Counted from the stretch's first letter, positions 17,900-27,099 are shown. The stretch is DNA of 64,000 bases from Ignavibacteriota bacterium (GCA_013112585.1 JABFGH010000008.1:1-64000); one strand, 5' to 3'. A program made the numbers and translations. The notes: generated from the sequence alone by a model not told the origin.

Positions 17900-19135
17900 A
17901 TGATTGGAACAGAATTAACAAAAACGCAAGAATTAATCTCAATGGAAGATAAATTCGGGGCACACAATTATCATCCCTTACCTGTAGTTTTAGAAAAAGG
18001 CGAAGGCATTTATTTATGGGATGTTGAAGGTGAAAAATATTTTGATTTTCTATCCGCTTACTCAGCAGTTAACCAGGGGCACTGTCACCCAAAAATTATT
18101 AATGCTTTAATTGAACAAGCAAAAACTTTAACACTAACTTCACGTGCATTTTACAATGATGCATTAGGTCCCTATGAAAAATACATAACTGAATATTTCG
18201 GCTATGACAAAGTTCTGCCGATGAACTCAGGTGCCGAAGCTGATGAAACTGCATTAAAGCTATGCCGCAGATGGGCTTATGACAAAAAAGGTATTGAAGA
18301 TAATAAAGCAAAAATTATTGTATGCGAAGGTAACTTTCACGGTAGAACAATTACAATAATTTCAATGTCAACCGATCCCGATTCATTTAAGGGATTTGGT
18401 CCATACACACCCGGATTTGAAGTAGTGCCGTACAATGATTTAGCAGCTTTAGAAAAAGCGCTTGAGGATCCTAACGTTGCCGGATTTTTAGTTGAACCTA
18501 TTCAAGGCGAAGCAGGCGTTTATGTACCTGAAGACGGTTACTTGAAAAAAGCTTATGAGCTATGTAAGGCTAAAAATGTTTTATTCATTGCTGACGAAGT
18601 TCAAACAGGTATTGCAAGAACAGGAAAACTATTAGCTTGTGATCATGAAGATGTTAGACCTGATGTTTTGATTCTTGGAAAAGCATTATCAGGCGGAGTT
18701 TTTCCTGTAAGTGCTGTTTTAGCCGATGACGATATTATGCTTGTAATTAAACCCGGCGAGCATGGTTCAACATTTGGCGGAAACCCTGTTGCATGTAAAG
18801 TTGCTATGGCAGCTTTAGAAGTTGTTAAAGAAGAGAAACTTGCCGAACGTGCAGAAAAACTTGGTCAAATTTTTAGAGATGAATTGAGAAAAATTGACAA
18901 TGAAATGATATCACTCGTACGAGGTAAAGGTTTACTTAACGCAATTGTAATTAAACCTAAAGATGGAAAAGAAGCATGGGATGTTTGTGTTAGAATGAAA
19001 GAGAATGGTTTGCTTGCAAAACCAACTCACCAGCACATAATCCGTTTTGCTCCGCCATTGGTAATTACCGAAGAGCAAATTCACGAAGCAGTTGCAATAA
19101 TCAAAAAATCAATTGACGAAATAAGCAACGCATAA
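17900..19135 (+). CDS. rocD: Ornithine--oxo-acid aminotransferase
   Basis: 411 residues. A class III PLP aminotransferase close to ornithine delta-aminotransferase: [20 protein letters not shown], the [18 protein letters not shown] segment, [12 protein letters not shown] for phosphate binding, [13 protein letters not shown] with the PLP-contacting Asp232 and ILGKALSGG with the Schiff-base Lys261. The YSAVNQGH segment is characteristic of OAT rather than acetylornithine aminotransferase. It moves the delta-amino group of ornithine to 2-oxoglutarate, giving glutamate semialdehyde, and so links arginine breakdown to proline and glutamate. RBS AAGAGG precedes the ATG. Monocistronic, with a strong terminator. 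Confidence 0.93.
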   Translation: MIGTELTKTQELISMEDKFGAHNYHPLPVVLEKGEGIYLWDVEGEKYFDFLSAYSAVNQGHCHPKIINALIEQAKTLTLTSRAFYNDALGPYEKYITEYFGYDKVLPMNSGAEADETALKLCRRWAYDKKGIEDNKAKIIVCEGNFHGRTITIISMSTDPDSFKGFGPYTPGFEVVPYNDLAALEKALEDPNVAGFLVEPIQGEAGVYVPEDGYLKKAYELCKAKNVLFIADEVQTGIARTGKLLACDHEDVRPDVLILGKALSGGVFPVSAVLADDDIMLVIKPGEHGSTFGGNPVACKVAMAALEVVKEEKLAERAEKLGQIFRDELRKIDNEMISLVRGKGLLNAIVIKPKDGKEAWDVCVRMKENGLLAKPTHQHIIRFAPPLVITEEQIHEAVAIIKKSIDEISNA

Positions 19136-19163
19136 TTATTATTTACAAATATATTTAGAAACG

Positions 19164-19194
19164 AGCCCTTCAGTTTTTGAGGGGCTTTTTTTTT
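19164..19194 (+). terminator. Rho-independent terminator after rocD
   Basis: AGCCCTTCA, GTTTT, TGAGGGGCT forms a stem closely followed by nine T. It lies about 30 bases after the rocD stop. Confidence 0.9.
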
Positions 19195-19202
19195 GAAAAT
19201 CA

Positions 19203-19480
19203 GAAGATAGAATATAGAAGTATAGGAGTTTAGGAGTAGAGACGTAGAAATGTAAAATGGCAAAAGTATTTACGAAAATCGGTAATCGAATAATCGAATA
19301 ATCGAAAATCTAACAATATAAATGCGGGTTTCCATACAGTCATACAACCATTCAATCATTCAATCATGCAATCTTTGAATCTTTCAATCTTGTAATCTTG
19401 ATAATCCTACCTCCGGTAGGCAGGCTTTCAACCTTTCAACCTGCCAACCTGAAACTTGCAACCAATCATTCAACCATGCA
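19203..19480. repeat. Simple-repeat region R1, related to R2 at 23151-23505
   Basis: From 19203 a stretch of TATAGAAG/TAGAGACG-type units (inverted relative to 11164-11228). From 19282 a segment that matches 23151-23505 in direct orientation: TAATCGAA units, the shared AATATAAATGCGGGTTTCCAT, a few CATTCAAT units, CAATCTTTGAATCTTTC, a 19-base palindrome (19406-19424, CCTACCTCCGGTAGGCAGG) and the CCTGCCAACCTGAAAC end. R1 has about five CATTCAAY units where R2 has about twenty. No gene is seen here or up to 19636. Confidence 0.75.
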
Positions 19481-19636
19481 TTTATTCCGTACCCTCCTCT
19501 TTCCATTTGAAATTTAGCTTTTCTTCACTTATCTTAAAAATGATAAAATCATACTATTAGAGAACAATTGGCAAAGCGTAGGAAAATGATTTTAAAAATG
19601 GGAAATAAAATTCATAGGTTTTTATAAAGGTTACAA

Positions 19637-20485
19637 ATGAAAAATTTCATATTTGTAATTTTGTTTTGGGCATCTGTAAGTTCTCTTCATTCACAAACTT
19701 TATTCCCGCTAAATGTAGGCGATAAATGGCGGTATTGGGAATATCCAACATATTTCAGAATAGTTGAAAACTTGGAAAACACAGTTCTCAGCAACAACAA
19801 AATGTATTATCATTTTTCCTCCGGCGCACATTATCGGCAACAAGGTGACTCCGTTTTTATTTTCGATTTTTCCCTTAACGATGAATATTTGATCTTCGAT
19901 TTTTCCGCTGAGGTTGGTGATACTATAACGAATATTCAATATCCTTATTCAGATACTTTGAGAATAATATTAGCAAATAAATATGTTGGAGAATATTGGG
20001 GTAGACATTTAGAAACGTGGACTTTCTTCATAGATGAAATTGGTTTTATTGATGATGAAGCTGCATTCTCAATCGCAGATTCATTAGGTATTGTTGAAAT
20101 TTGGTCAACCTGGGTAGATGAACGGATATCAGGTGCCTTAATAAATGGCGTTACGTACGGCAATATTACAGATGTTAAAAATGAATACGAATTACCGACA
20201 AAATATTCACTCGAACAAAACTACCCAAACCCATTTAATCCGGTCACAACTATAAAATATTCCATTCCCCGGCAGGCAAATGTAGGGGCAAGTCGCGACT
20301 TGCCAGTACAATTAAAAATTTATGATGTGTTGGGAAATGAAATTGCAACCCTTGTTAATGAACAAAAATCTCCGGGAACATACGAGGTAAGTTTTGACGG
20401 GATAAATCTCTCAAGCGGAATATACTTTTACATTTTGCGGGCTGGTCATTATTCAGAAACCAAAAAATTTGTTTTGATTAAATAA
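19637..20485 (+). CDS. Secreted T9SS-sorted protein carrying an in-frame palindromic insertion
   Basis: 282 residues. Signal peptide (about 1-20, ending SLHSQ), a beta-rich domain starting LFPLNVGDKWRYWEY as in many Ignavibacteria secreted proteins, and a C-terminal T9SS sorting domain (YPNPFNPVTTIKYSIP, then LKIYDVLGNEIATLVNEQ, ending KKFVLIK). Codons 217-223 (GASRDLP) come from a 21-base palindromic unit lying between the first and second strands of the sorting domain; related domains normally continue directly. The frame is kept, so the protein should still be made. No enzymatic motif recognised. Confidence 0.8.
   Translation: MKNFIFVILFWASVSSLHSQTLFPLNVGDKWRYWEYPTYFRIVENLENTVLSNNKMYYHFSSGAHYRQQGDSVFIFDFSLNDEYLIFDFSAEVGDTITNIQYPYSDTLRIILANKYVGEYWGRHLETWTFFIDEIGFIDDEAAFSIADSLGIVEIWSTWVDERISGALINGVTYGNITDVKNEYELPTKYSLEQNYPNPFNPVTTIKYSIPRQANVGASRDLPVQLKIYDVLGNEIATLVNEQKSPGTYEVSFDGINLSSGIYFYILRAGHYSETKKFVLIK
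20285..20305 (+). repeat. 21-nt palindromic element inside a coding sequence
   Basis: Core GGCAAGTCGCGACTTGCC is a perfect 18-base palindrome within a 21-base unit flanked on both sides by GTA. Exactly seven codons, inserted at a codon boundary in the sorting domain of the T9SS protein. The equal length to the intergenic 21-base insertions suggests the same kind of element, with a different sequence. Confidence 0.6.
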
Positions 20486-20496
20486 AAGGATTAAAA

Positions 20497-21012
20497 ATGA
20501 ATTTCTTAAAAATATTATTCACCGCTCTTTTTCTCTTTTTCTGCTCAGAAAATATTGTTGAACAAAATATTGAACAACAATTTGAGCGAATGGATGCAGA
20601 GCAGGAAATCAAAATATTATTTAAATATGGTTTCAAAAATGAGATTGACACATTCCAAAAAACTGTAACTAAAGATTTAGTGCTGGATGGTACAGCAACA
20701 ATGGATTTTTGGTTTCAGCCGATTGAGCAGTTACAGATAATTGAGAAATTAGAAGAAATAAATTTTTGGAGTTTACCCGACACGCTTCAGGCACACCCTG
20801 ATTCAGTTCATTTCTTAGTATCTCCCGATCCCGGTCTTCAATCCATTAGAATAAATTATAACAATCTTGATAAAACAGTTTACTGGTTTTTAATAAATGA
20901 TTACCCGGATAAGTTCGAGAGATTAATAAAACTAAAACAAACAATTTTGGAAATCGTTTATAATGATCCCGAGTATCTGAATTTGCCTCCAATTAGAGGA
21001 GGATATATTTAA
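20497..21012 (+). CDS. Hypothetical exported protein (possible lipoprotein)
   Basis: 171 residues. The N-terminus MNFLKILFTALFLFFCSEN is a signal sequence with Cys at 16, an imperfect lipobox. The rest is soluble alpha/beta (MDAEQEIKILFKYGFKNEID, then repeated WF and L-P motifs). No family recognised. It starts 11 bases after the T9SS protein stop, so it is in the same operon. Confidence 0.6.
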   Translation: MNFLKILFTALFLFFCSENIVEQNIEQQFERMDAEQEIKILFKYGFKNEIDTFQKTVTKDLVLDGTATMDFWFQPIEQLQIIEKLEEINFWSLPDTLQAHPDSVHFLVSPDPGLQSIRINYNNLDKTVYWFLINDYPDKFERLIKLKQTILEIVYNDPEYLNLPPIRGGYI

Positions 21013-21072
21013 GATTTATAAATGATGTGAATTTTAACAAGTATTTTTTTACTACCGAATAGAGGAAACATA

Positions 21073-21324
21073 ATGACACCTGAAGAATTACAGATAGCAA
21101 TAGAAAAAGCAAGTAACGACATTCATAATTTAACATTAAAACTATCAAGACTAGAATATGAGGTAGTGTATAAATACAGTTTGAAACCCAGAATGAATTT
21201 ATTGAGAGACAGTTATTTAACAAGATCATTTATTGTATTGGGTCATAGTATTCTTGTAAACCTATTTATAGTGCTGCCTATTTATATAACTCTATTTTTA
21301 ATGGTGGTCTTTGCAAATATTTAG
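21073..21324 (+). CDS. Small membrane protein, unknown
   Basis: 83 residues. A heptad-like amphipathic helix (EELQIAIEKASNDIHNLTLKL) is followed by a basic stretch and a C-terminal membrane helix (about 54-81, VLGHSILVNLFIVLPIYITL). Good GAGG RBS. It lies between two secreted-protein genes on the same strand with short gaps, which supports it being real. No family recognised. Confidence 0.55.
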   Translation: MTPEELQIAIEKASNDIHNLTLKLSRLEYEVVYKYSLKPRMNLLRDSYLTRSFIVLGHSILVNLFIVLPIYITLFLMVVFANI

Positions 21325-21336
21325 CGGGAGTTTATT

Positions 21337-22881
21337 GTGAACAAATTATTTTTTAAACTTTTGATAATTGCTTTTGCATTAAGCGCATGTGAACAATCAA
21401 CTGAACCGGGTAAAATTACACCGCCGGATGTTTCACACATTGAGCCGATATTGGTTCATTCTAATGATAGATACACACGATTTGATATAGTTCAAATTGA
21501 TGGTAAACTTCCAGGTTTCGATTCGGTCAATTGTTTTGGAGGCAAAGAATTTATTTCAAAGGCAATTGAGGATAGTATTTTCAATCTCTCCATAAGATTA
21601 AAACATAATGAAAAAAACATTCTTTCAATATTTGGAAGAAATAGATTTTACAAAAGTAGTGATACATCCAGATACACAATAATTCATGATATAATTCCGC
21701 CGGTACTAATAAGTTCTTCAGTCACTCCACCGAATCCTTTAACTTTTGAATTTGATTCCCCGGTTGTGAGTCCAAAGATAAAATCGGGAAACACAAACTT
21801 AAGTAATTTAACTGCCACACTTTCAAAGGATAATCATGTAGTTACATTTAACTGGCCAAACTTTGTCTATTATATTGGTGATGAATTCCCTATCAGTATT
21901 GCCTTTTCTGATTCTGCAAATAATTATGTTAGTTTTGAAGACACAATTAAAACCAAGATCTCACAAATTAACCCTCCTGGTTTAATAGGAAAAGTTTTTC
22001 TTTCCCCCGATGAGACCAAACTATTTATGCTAAGGCAGAATTTCCAGGATATTCAAATTTACAGCATTCCAATGGGGGAATTAATTAAAACTATTTCGTT
22101 GGATTTTTCACCCCGCAGTGCTGCATATAACCAATATAACGACTTAATTTATTGCTCCGATTACTATAATGGAAAAGTAAAAGTTGTTGATCCAAATACT
22201 GGAAACTTAATTAAAGAATTTAATTTAATAAAGGCAGGTAACCCAACATATCCCACAGATGATCCTGGATCAATCGGCTTTGGGAATAACGGTATTGGTA
22301 TTGTTAGCTCTTCAGCCCGAGAATCAGCTTGCGGACAATGTATACCTCAAATTATTGACAGTAGGAATAATGATGAACTTTCAATCCCGGATGGATTTGA
22401 TGATGATTATTATCATGGATTAGCAACAACACCATTTGACAATGGTAATTACATTGCATTAACTGATATGTGTACTTCCGCCGGTACAGTGTTCATTTTT
22501 GATTGTACAACAAAAACTATTTCAGAAGGAGACGGCGGAGGTTACATTCATCGAGTAATGCCGGATAAAATATCGCCCCGGTTTATGTATAGTGCAAATT
22601 CTGGCCAATTTCTTTTAAACAAAGATGGACAAAAAACTAAATTTTCTACCAATGGCAGAAACTTGGTGAATTTCACTAATAAAATTGGGGAAGAAAATAT
22701 AGCCTACTTTATTTCCGATTTTGAAAACAGAATTGGTGTTATAGATTTGATTTCAGGTCAAGTAACCTTTATGGGATATGCCGGTGCCGGTAACGGATTT
22801 ATTGTTACAAAGGATGGAAATTATATATTAAATATTTTTGATTCGGTAATTAATATATTTTCACCTTCAATTTTTAGATAG
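21337..22881 (+). CDS. Lipoprotein with a beta-propeller-like C-terminal domain
   Basis: 514 residues from a GTG at 21337, chosen for the GGGAG seven bases upstream and because the signal peptide starts there (MNKLFFKLLIIAFALSAC, a clear lipobox). Residues 30-200 look like Ig-type beta domains (TIIHDIIPPVLISSSVTPPN, then IAFSDSANNYVSFED). From about 215 there are repeated blade-like units (VFLSPDETKLFMLRQ, IYCSDYYNGKVKVVDPNTGN, YFISDFENRIGVIDLISGQV), as in YncE/40-residue beta-propellers. A surface or periplasmic anchored protein, function unknown. Last gene of the block between the two simple-repeat regions. Confidence 0.7.
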   Translation: MNKLFFKLLIIAFALSACEQSTEPGKITPPDVSHIEPILVHSNDRYTRFDIVQIDGKLPGFDSVNCFGGKEFISKAIEDSIFNLSIRLKHNEKNILSIFGRNRFYKSSDTSRYTIIHDIIPPVLISSSVTPPNPLTFEFDSPVVSPKIKSGNTNLSNLTATLSKDNHVVTFNWPNFVYYIGDEFPISIAFSDSANNYVSFEDTIKTKISQINPPGLIGKVFLSPDETKLFMLRQNFQDIQIYSIPMGELIKTISLDFSPRSAAYNQYNDLIYCSDYYNGKVKVVDPNTGNLIKEFNLIKAGNPTYPTDDPGSIGFGNNGIGIVSSSARESACGQCIPQIIDSRNNDELSIPDGFDDDYYHGLATTPFDNGNYIALTDMCTSAGTVFIFDCTTKTISEGDGGGYIHRVMPDKISPRFMYSANSGQFLLNKDGQKTKFSTNGRNLVNFTNKIGEENIAYFISDFENRIGVIDLISGQVTFMGYAGAGNGFIVTKDGNYILNIFDSVINIFSPSIFR

Positions 22882-23150
22882 GATTTCAAATTTAACCGGG
22901 TGTCATACACCATTCTGTGACACGAACACTTTTAATAATGGTGATTTATGACATTGCTTTCCAAAATATCAATTAAAAATACTTTTAGAGTCCTACTCAT
23001 CCAAATTTGTATTCCACTTCTGACGGAGTTAAAGGAATATATTTAAGCTCTGGAATTTTTTGATAACATACCTCAATCAGCCATGCAGCCATGCAGTCAG
23101 TCAGTCGATGATCCTACCTACCGGCAGGCATGCGTTAATCGTGTAATCGT
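22882..23150. other. Intergenic region with hairpin and palindrome
   Basis: GTGTCA (around 22910) and TGACAC form an inverted repeat with a 12-base spacer shortly after the lipoprotein stop, without a T-run. Further on, 23113-23133 holds a 21-base unit beginning CCTACCTACCGGCAGGCATG, with the same form as the other 21-base palindromes. No gene is visible. Confidence 0.45.
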
Positions 23151-23505
23151 ATAATCGAATAATCGAATAATCGAAAATCTAATAATATAAATGCGGGTTT
23201 CCATTCAATCATTCAACCATTCAACCATTCAACCATTCAACCATTCAACCATTCAATCATTCAACCATGCAACCATTCAACCATTCAATCATTCAACCAT
23301 TCAACCATTCAATCATTCAACCATGCAACCATTCAACCATTCAACCATTCAACCATTCAACCATGCAATCTTTGAATCTTTCAATCTTGCAATCTTGATA
23401 ATCTTAATAATCTTGATAATCCTACCTCCGGTAGGCTGGCTTTCAATCTTTTCAACCTTTAACCTGCCAACTTGAAACCTGCAACCTATCCTTCAATCTT
23501 TACTC
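23151..23505. repeat. Simple-repeat region R2 with an 8-nt tandem array
   Basis: Direct relative of R1 (19282-19480). Between 23201 and 23370 there are about twenty copies of the 8-base unit CATTCAAC with variants CATTCAAT and CATGCAAC. Because 8 is not a multiple of 3, three units encode a repeated octapeptide and the frame stays open, producing a spurious ORF. A 19-base palindrome (23421-23439) and the CCTGCCAACTTGAAACC end are shared with R1. Unit identity is too high and spacing too short for a CRISPR. Confidence 0.85.
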
Positions 23506-23601
23506 CTTCAAAAATAATTTAGTAAATTGCATACTCAACTTTTTTTAAAAAATGAAATATTAAAATATCCTTTAATAATAGAATTATGTGGAGAATTATT
23601 T

Positions 23602-24507
23602 ATGGTATCAACATGCCCGCTATGTGAAAAAGAAAATTATGATATTATCGGAGGAGCTAAATCGAACCCGCAGGCTGAAAAATTTATTGATAAAAACTAC
23701 AAAGTAGCACAATGCAGAGAATGTGAAGGGTATTATGTTGTACCGAGAATATCATTTACGGATGATCAATGGGCGGAACTATATAGCAATGAATATTTTG
23801 CAATGCAGTCAAATTGGCTCTTAAAAAAACGTGCGTTAGAATTATCAAATCGGTTTGATACAGCATTAAAGTTTTTGCCTCAAAAAGAAATTACTTTTTT
23901 AGATATAGGAGCAGGTGAAGGGAAAACTTTGATTGAAGGAGCTAAAAGAGGCTGGGATGTTACCGGTATTGATATTGTTGACAGCAGAATTGATTCGGCA
24001 AAGTCTAAGGGAATAAAATTCATTGAAGCAAAATTTATGGAATATGATTTTCCGGAAAATCATTTTGATTTTATTTATCTCGATTCAGTGCTCGAGCATG
24101 TTATAAATCCAAAGCAGTATCTTCAGAAAATTAATCAAATACTTAAACCCGGCGGAATTCTTTATGTTGCGGTTCCAAATGAGGATTGTCTGTTTAATGA
24201 TGTGAGAAGATTTGTATTTATTTTATTAGGTAGAAAAAATATTTCTGTAAAAATAAAACCCTTCGATACTCCGTATCATATAATCGGGTACAACAAAAAC
24301 TCATTATCATTTATTTTTAATGAAACAAATTTTAAAATTAAACTAATGCAAAATACAGGTCGCATGTTTAATTTTTTAGGACATAAACCAACAGGCAGAG
24401 GGTTCTGGATTAATTTATTCTTTTTATTTCCGGTGGAGATAATTGGTAAGTTGATTAAAAAAGATGTTTATTATGAATCATACGTTCAAAAGAAAATTGA
24501 TATTTGA
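23602..24507 (+). CDS. SAM-dependent methyltransferase with N-terminal zinc-ribbon motif
   Basis: 301 residues from the ATG at 23602, preferred over the TTG at 23527 because GGAG lies 8 bases upstream and homologues begin near STCPLCEK. Two CxxC pairs (CPLC near residue 5 and CREC near 40) form a likely zinc knuckle, followed by a methyltransferase fold (FLDIGAGEGKTLIEGAKRG, VTGIDIVDSRIDSAK, FIYLDSVLEHVINPKQYL, KPGGILYVAVPNED). This layout is common among methyltransferases of surface polysaccharide or lipid clusters. Substrate unknown. Confidence 0.82.
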   Translation: MVSTCPLCEKENYDIIGGAKSNPQAEKFIDKNYKVAQCRECEGYYVVPRISFTDDQWAELYSNEYFAMQSNWLLKKRALELSNRFDTALKFLPQKEITFLDIGAGEGKTLIEGAKRGWDVTGIDIVDSRIDSAKSKGIKFIEAKFMEYDFPENHFDFIYLDSVLEHVINPKQYLQKINQILKPGGILYVAVPNEDCLFNDVRRFVFILLGRKNISVKIKPFDTPYHIIGYNKNSLSFIFNETNFKIKLMQNTGRMFNFLGHKPTGRGFWINLFFLFPVEIIGKLIKKDVYYESYVQKKIDI

Positions 24508-24510
24508 CAA

Positions 24511-24641
24511 ATGGGAAAGCGTATAAAAACTCTGATTGAATTGATTAAAACACAGAACTTAGAAAAACAAACACTATAAATTTTGCGTTAAAACTATTTG
24601 ATAACACTGTTGATGAGTTGAGTACTTTGATTGATGAATAA
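24511..24641 (+). pseudogene. Possible small gene broken by a -1 frameshift
   Basis: An ATG four bases after the methyltransferase stop opens MGKRIKTLIELIKTQNLEK. The frame then meets a stop, while the -1 frame continues protein-like (TINFALKLFDNTVDELSTL, then IDE and stop). Joined, they would give a helical protein of about 43 residues. This may be a decayed gene, a sequencing error or chance. Low confidence. Confidence 0.25.
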
Positions 24642-24662
24642 ATTGTATTTTATAAATGCTAT

Positions 24663-25196
24663 ATGAGAAAATTAGTACACATAGTATGTTTTGTTTTGTT
24701 AATAGGCTCCACTGCTTTAGCGGAGGAGCCTTTAACAATTAATCCTTTTTGGTTAAATATTGGTTTAGGCGGTTCACCGCATCATATTAATCTCAACACT
24801 TCTTATAATAAATCACTTGATAATCTTTCATATCAAATTTCATTTAATTTTAGTAAAGAATATTTTCTGCGGATAGATGCAATAACAACCGGTAACATCG
24901 GTCTGGGAATTTCTGATTATAAATCATGGTATATCAGCTCAGTTTATTTGGGACCATCATTATCATATGGTGAGGCAAGAAATAATTTAGACCGATATGT
25001 TAATTTTTGGGGAGGGGGAATTGCACTAAATGCACAAATGTATTTTATGCCTCTTAACAAATTATTCCCCGGCGTTGGATTAGGTATAGAATTCTTTTAT
25101 AATTTTAATATTATGCAGACAGAAGATGTAAATTATAGACATGTTTATTCTTTTCGCCTTAGTGTTTGTTTAACGGACTTGCATGATAAATTGTAG
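24663..25196 (+). CDS. Hypothetical outer-membrane or secreted beta-rich protein
   Basis: 177 residues with a signal peptide ending STALAEE. The mature part is made of alternating strands rich in Gly, Ser, Tyr and Phe (PFWLNIGLGGSPHHINLNTS, YISSVYLGPSLSYGEARNN, GVGLGIEFFYNFNIM), as in small 8-stranded barrels. No family recognised. Monocistronic, upstream of the Crp/Fnr gene. Confidence 0.6.
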   Translation: MRKLVHIVCFVLLIGSTALAEEPLTINPFWLNIGLGGSPHHINLNTSYNKSLDNLSYQISFNFSKEYFLRIDAITTGNIGLGISDYKSWYISSVYLGPSLSYGEARNNLDRYVNFWGGGIALNAQMYFMPLNKLFPGVGLGIEFFYNFNIMQTEDVNYRHVYSFRLSVCLTDLHDKL

Positions 25197-25263
25197 ATGA
25201 TTTGATGAGCCAGTTGAATATTATTTTCAGAAAATAAAGTAAATGTGAAGATTAAAATTAATA

Positions 25264-26013
25264 ATGAATAAGCGCAGAAAAACACCTTTAGAAATTGAAA
25301 ATATTGAAGTTAATTCATGCACTATCGATTTGCGAATGAAAATTATTCATGGACTTCCATTTTTTCAAAATCTTTCAGATAAAGAAATTTCACAAATAAA
25401 TAAATCCTTTAGTGATACTCATTATAATACCGATGATATAATTTACTTAGATGGCGAAAAGGCAGCACGATTATGTGTTATTGCTTCGGGCAGTGTAAAA
25501 TTAGTTAAGCAGAATAGAAACGGAAATGAAATTTTAATTGATATATTGAAACCGGGAGAATTTTTTGGAAACCTTGATCCGTTCGAAGGATCAATATACC
25601 AGGAAACCGCCGTCGTACAAACCCAAGCCTGTATTATGAAAATTGATACCGGGAATTTTCGGAACATATTGAATACTTACCCTTCTGCTGCACTAACTGT
25701 TTTAGATATTACATTAAAACGTCTGCGCGAATCACAAGAGATAGTTAAACAATTAAGTTCCTATTCAGTTGAGAGCCGGGTTGCTTACACACTTTTAAAG
25801 CTAAGTGAAAAATTGGGTGAAGAAAAAGATATCGGTTTGCTTATACAAATTCCCCTTTCGAGAAATGATATTGCCGGAATGACCGGTACTACACCGGAAA
25901 CTGCCAGCAGAATTTTAAGCAGAATGCAGAAAGAAAATATTATTCAAACAGGAAGAAAGTGGCTGGCAATTAAAAATATTGATCTATTAAATAAAATGAT
26001 CGATCTGAAATAA
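25264..26013 (+). CDS. Crp/Fnr-family transcriptional regulator
   Basis: 249 residues. N-terminal cyclic-nucleotide-binding fold (about 30-150: LPFFQNLSDKEISQI, then GSVKLVKQNRNGNEILID and PGEFFGNLDPF), long dimer helix and a Crp-type winged HTH (IPLSRNDIAGMTGTTPETAS, then RILSRMQKENII). There is only one Cys near the N-terminus (SCTIDL), so the four-Cys Fe-S cluster of true Fnr is absent. The cAMP phosphate-binding signature is not obvious. The neighbourhood (DoxX-like protein, flavin reductase, DUF6448, cupin) suggests a stress or redox regulator; the ligand is unknown. A nearby perfect palindrome at 28975 is a candidate target. Confidence 0.88.
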   Translation: MNKRRKTPLEIENIEVNSCTIDLRMKIIHGLPFFQNLSDKEISQINKSFSDTHYNTDDIIYLDGEKAARLCVIASGSVKLVKQNRNGNEILIDILKPGEFFGNLDPFEGSIYQETAVVQTQACIMKIDTGNFRNILNTYPSAALTVLDITLKRLRESQEIVKQLSSYSVESRVAYTLLKLSEKLGEEKDIGLLIQIPLSRNDIAGMTGTTPETASRILSRMQKENIIQTGRKWLAIKNIDLLNKMIDLK

Positions 26014-26149
26014 TCTCCCCTATTTCTGCAAGCGGTTTCTTAAGAATATTTTTTATTAATGTAATTAACTAAGCTGAATCATTTTAGAACATACCTTCCC
26101 TCATTATATTTCTTTTGAATTTTAAAACCATTATAAAGGAGATATAAAA

Positions 26150-26743
26150 ATGAAACAAGTATTATTTTCAATCTTATTAGCAACATTAGTATTAATTACC
26201 CCGCAAAATACTTTTGCCCATTGCGATAGTGTTGAAGGTCCTGTTGTAGTAGCAGCAAAAAAATCTTTACAGACCGGTAACTTAAATCATGTATTAATTT
26301 GGGTAGGCGAAGATGATGAAGCAGAAATTAGAAACATGTTTAACAAAGTCAATAATGTACGCAACATAAATGAAGATGTTAGAAACTTAGCAGACATGTA
26401 CTTCTATGAAACAGTTGTAAGAGTTCACAGAATGGGTGAAGGTGTTGGCTATACGGGAATAAAAAATGAAAGCTTTAAACCTGAAGAAGGAATTGAAGCC
26501 GCAGATATTGCAATTGAGAAGAATTCAGTTAAGGATATTCTTGCACATCTTGATGAAGCGGAACACGAAAAAGTAAAACACTATTTTCATGAACTTCAGA
26601 CTAAAAGAAACTTCGATCTTAATAACATCGAAGCAGGTAGAAAATATGTTGAATCGTATGTTCACTTTATTCATTATGTAGAAGGATTATTCAGCGGAAG
26701 TAACGAACATGAACATCATTCAAAAGAGATGCATTCACATTAA
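26150..26743 (+). CDS. DUF6448 family exported protein
   Basis: 197 residues. The signal peptide ends NTFAHC, then the mature start HCDSVEGPVVVAAKKSLQTG and the ADMYFYETVVRVHRMGEGVG segment fit DUF6448. The C-terminus is His-rich (NEHEHHSKEMHSH), which suggests metal binding. It follows the Crp/Fnr gene by 136 bases and has a strong AAGGAG RBS. Function unknown; its position next to the regulator and cupin suggests co-regulation. Confidence 0.8.
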   Translation: MKQVLFSILLATLVLITPQNTFAHCDSVEGPVVVAAKKSLQTGNLNHVLIWVGEDDEAEIRNMFNKVNNVRNINEDVRNLADMYFYETVVRVHRMGEGVGYTGIKNESFKPEEGIEAADIAIEKNSVKDILAHLDEAEHEKVKHYFHELQTKRNFDLNNIEAGRKYVESYVHFIHYVEGLFSGSNEHEHHSKEMHSH

Positions 26744-26763
26744 GTTAAAAAGTAGAGTAAAAA

Positions 26764-27099
26764 ATGAATCAGCAATTAAATGAAATTATAGATAAACATG
26801 CAGCAAAAAATTTATCGAGTGAAATTGATTATCAAGCAGGCGGTATTGTAAGCAAGCAGATACTCAAAAAGCCGAACGGCAACATTACCCTATTCGCTTT
26901 CGATAAAGGTGAATCTTTAACAGAGCATACCTCCCCTTTTGAAGCAGTAGTTTTTATTGCCGAGGGAGAAATGGAAATTACAATCGGCGGAGAACCCCAT
27001 ATTGTTAAAGCTGGAGAAATACTAGTAATGCCGCCGAATATTTCTCATGGATTAGCAGCATCTCAAAAGGCAAAAATGCTTTTAACTATGATAAAATAG
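26764..27099 (+). CDS. Small single-domain cupin protein
   Basis: 111 residues. Cupin motif 1 is represented by EHTSPFEAVVFIAEGEMEI and motif 2 by AGEILVMPPNISHGL, so two His and a Glu could bind a metal. No signal peptide: cytoplasmic. It starts 20 bases after the DUF6448 stop, so both form one transcript. Small cupins of this kind have been linked to sensing or dioxygenase roles; no substrate can be named. Confidence 0.82.
   Translation: MNQQLNEIIDKHAAKNLSSEIDYQAGGIVSKQILKKPNGNITLFAFDKGESLTEHTSPFEAVVFIAEGEMEITIGGEPHIVKAGEILVMPPNISHGLAASQKAKMLLTMIK

Noticed and set aside
7813-19135. Arginine deiminase operon including rocD
   Set aside because: The genes are about 9 kb apart with unrelated genes on both strands between them; no arcB or arcC is present.
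23201-23370. Possible CRISPR array
   Set aside because: Units are 8 bases and contiguous, with no spacers and no cas genes nearby.
23191-23475. 94-codon open frame with repeated QPFNHSTI peptides
   Set aside because: Entirely produced by the 8-base CATTCAAC array, which keeps all frames open; no RBS and no homologous protein pattern.
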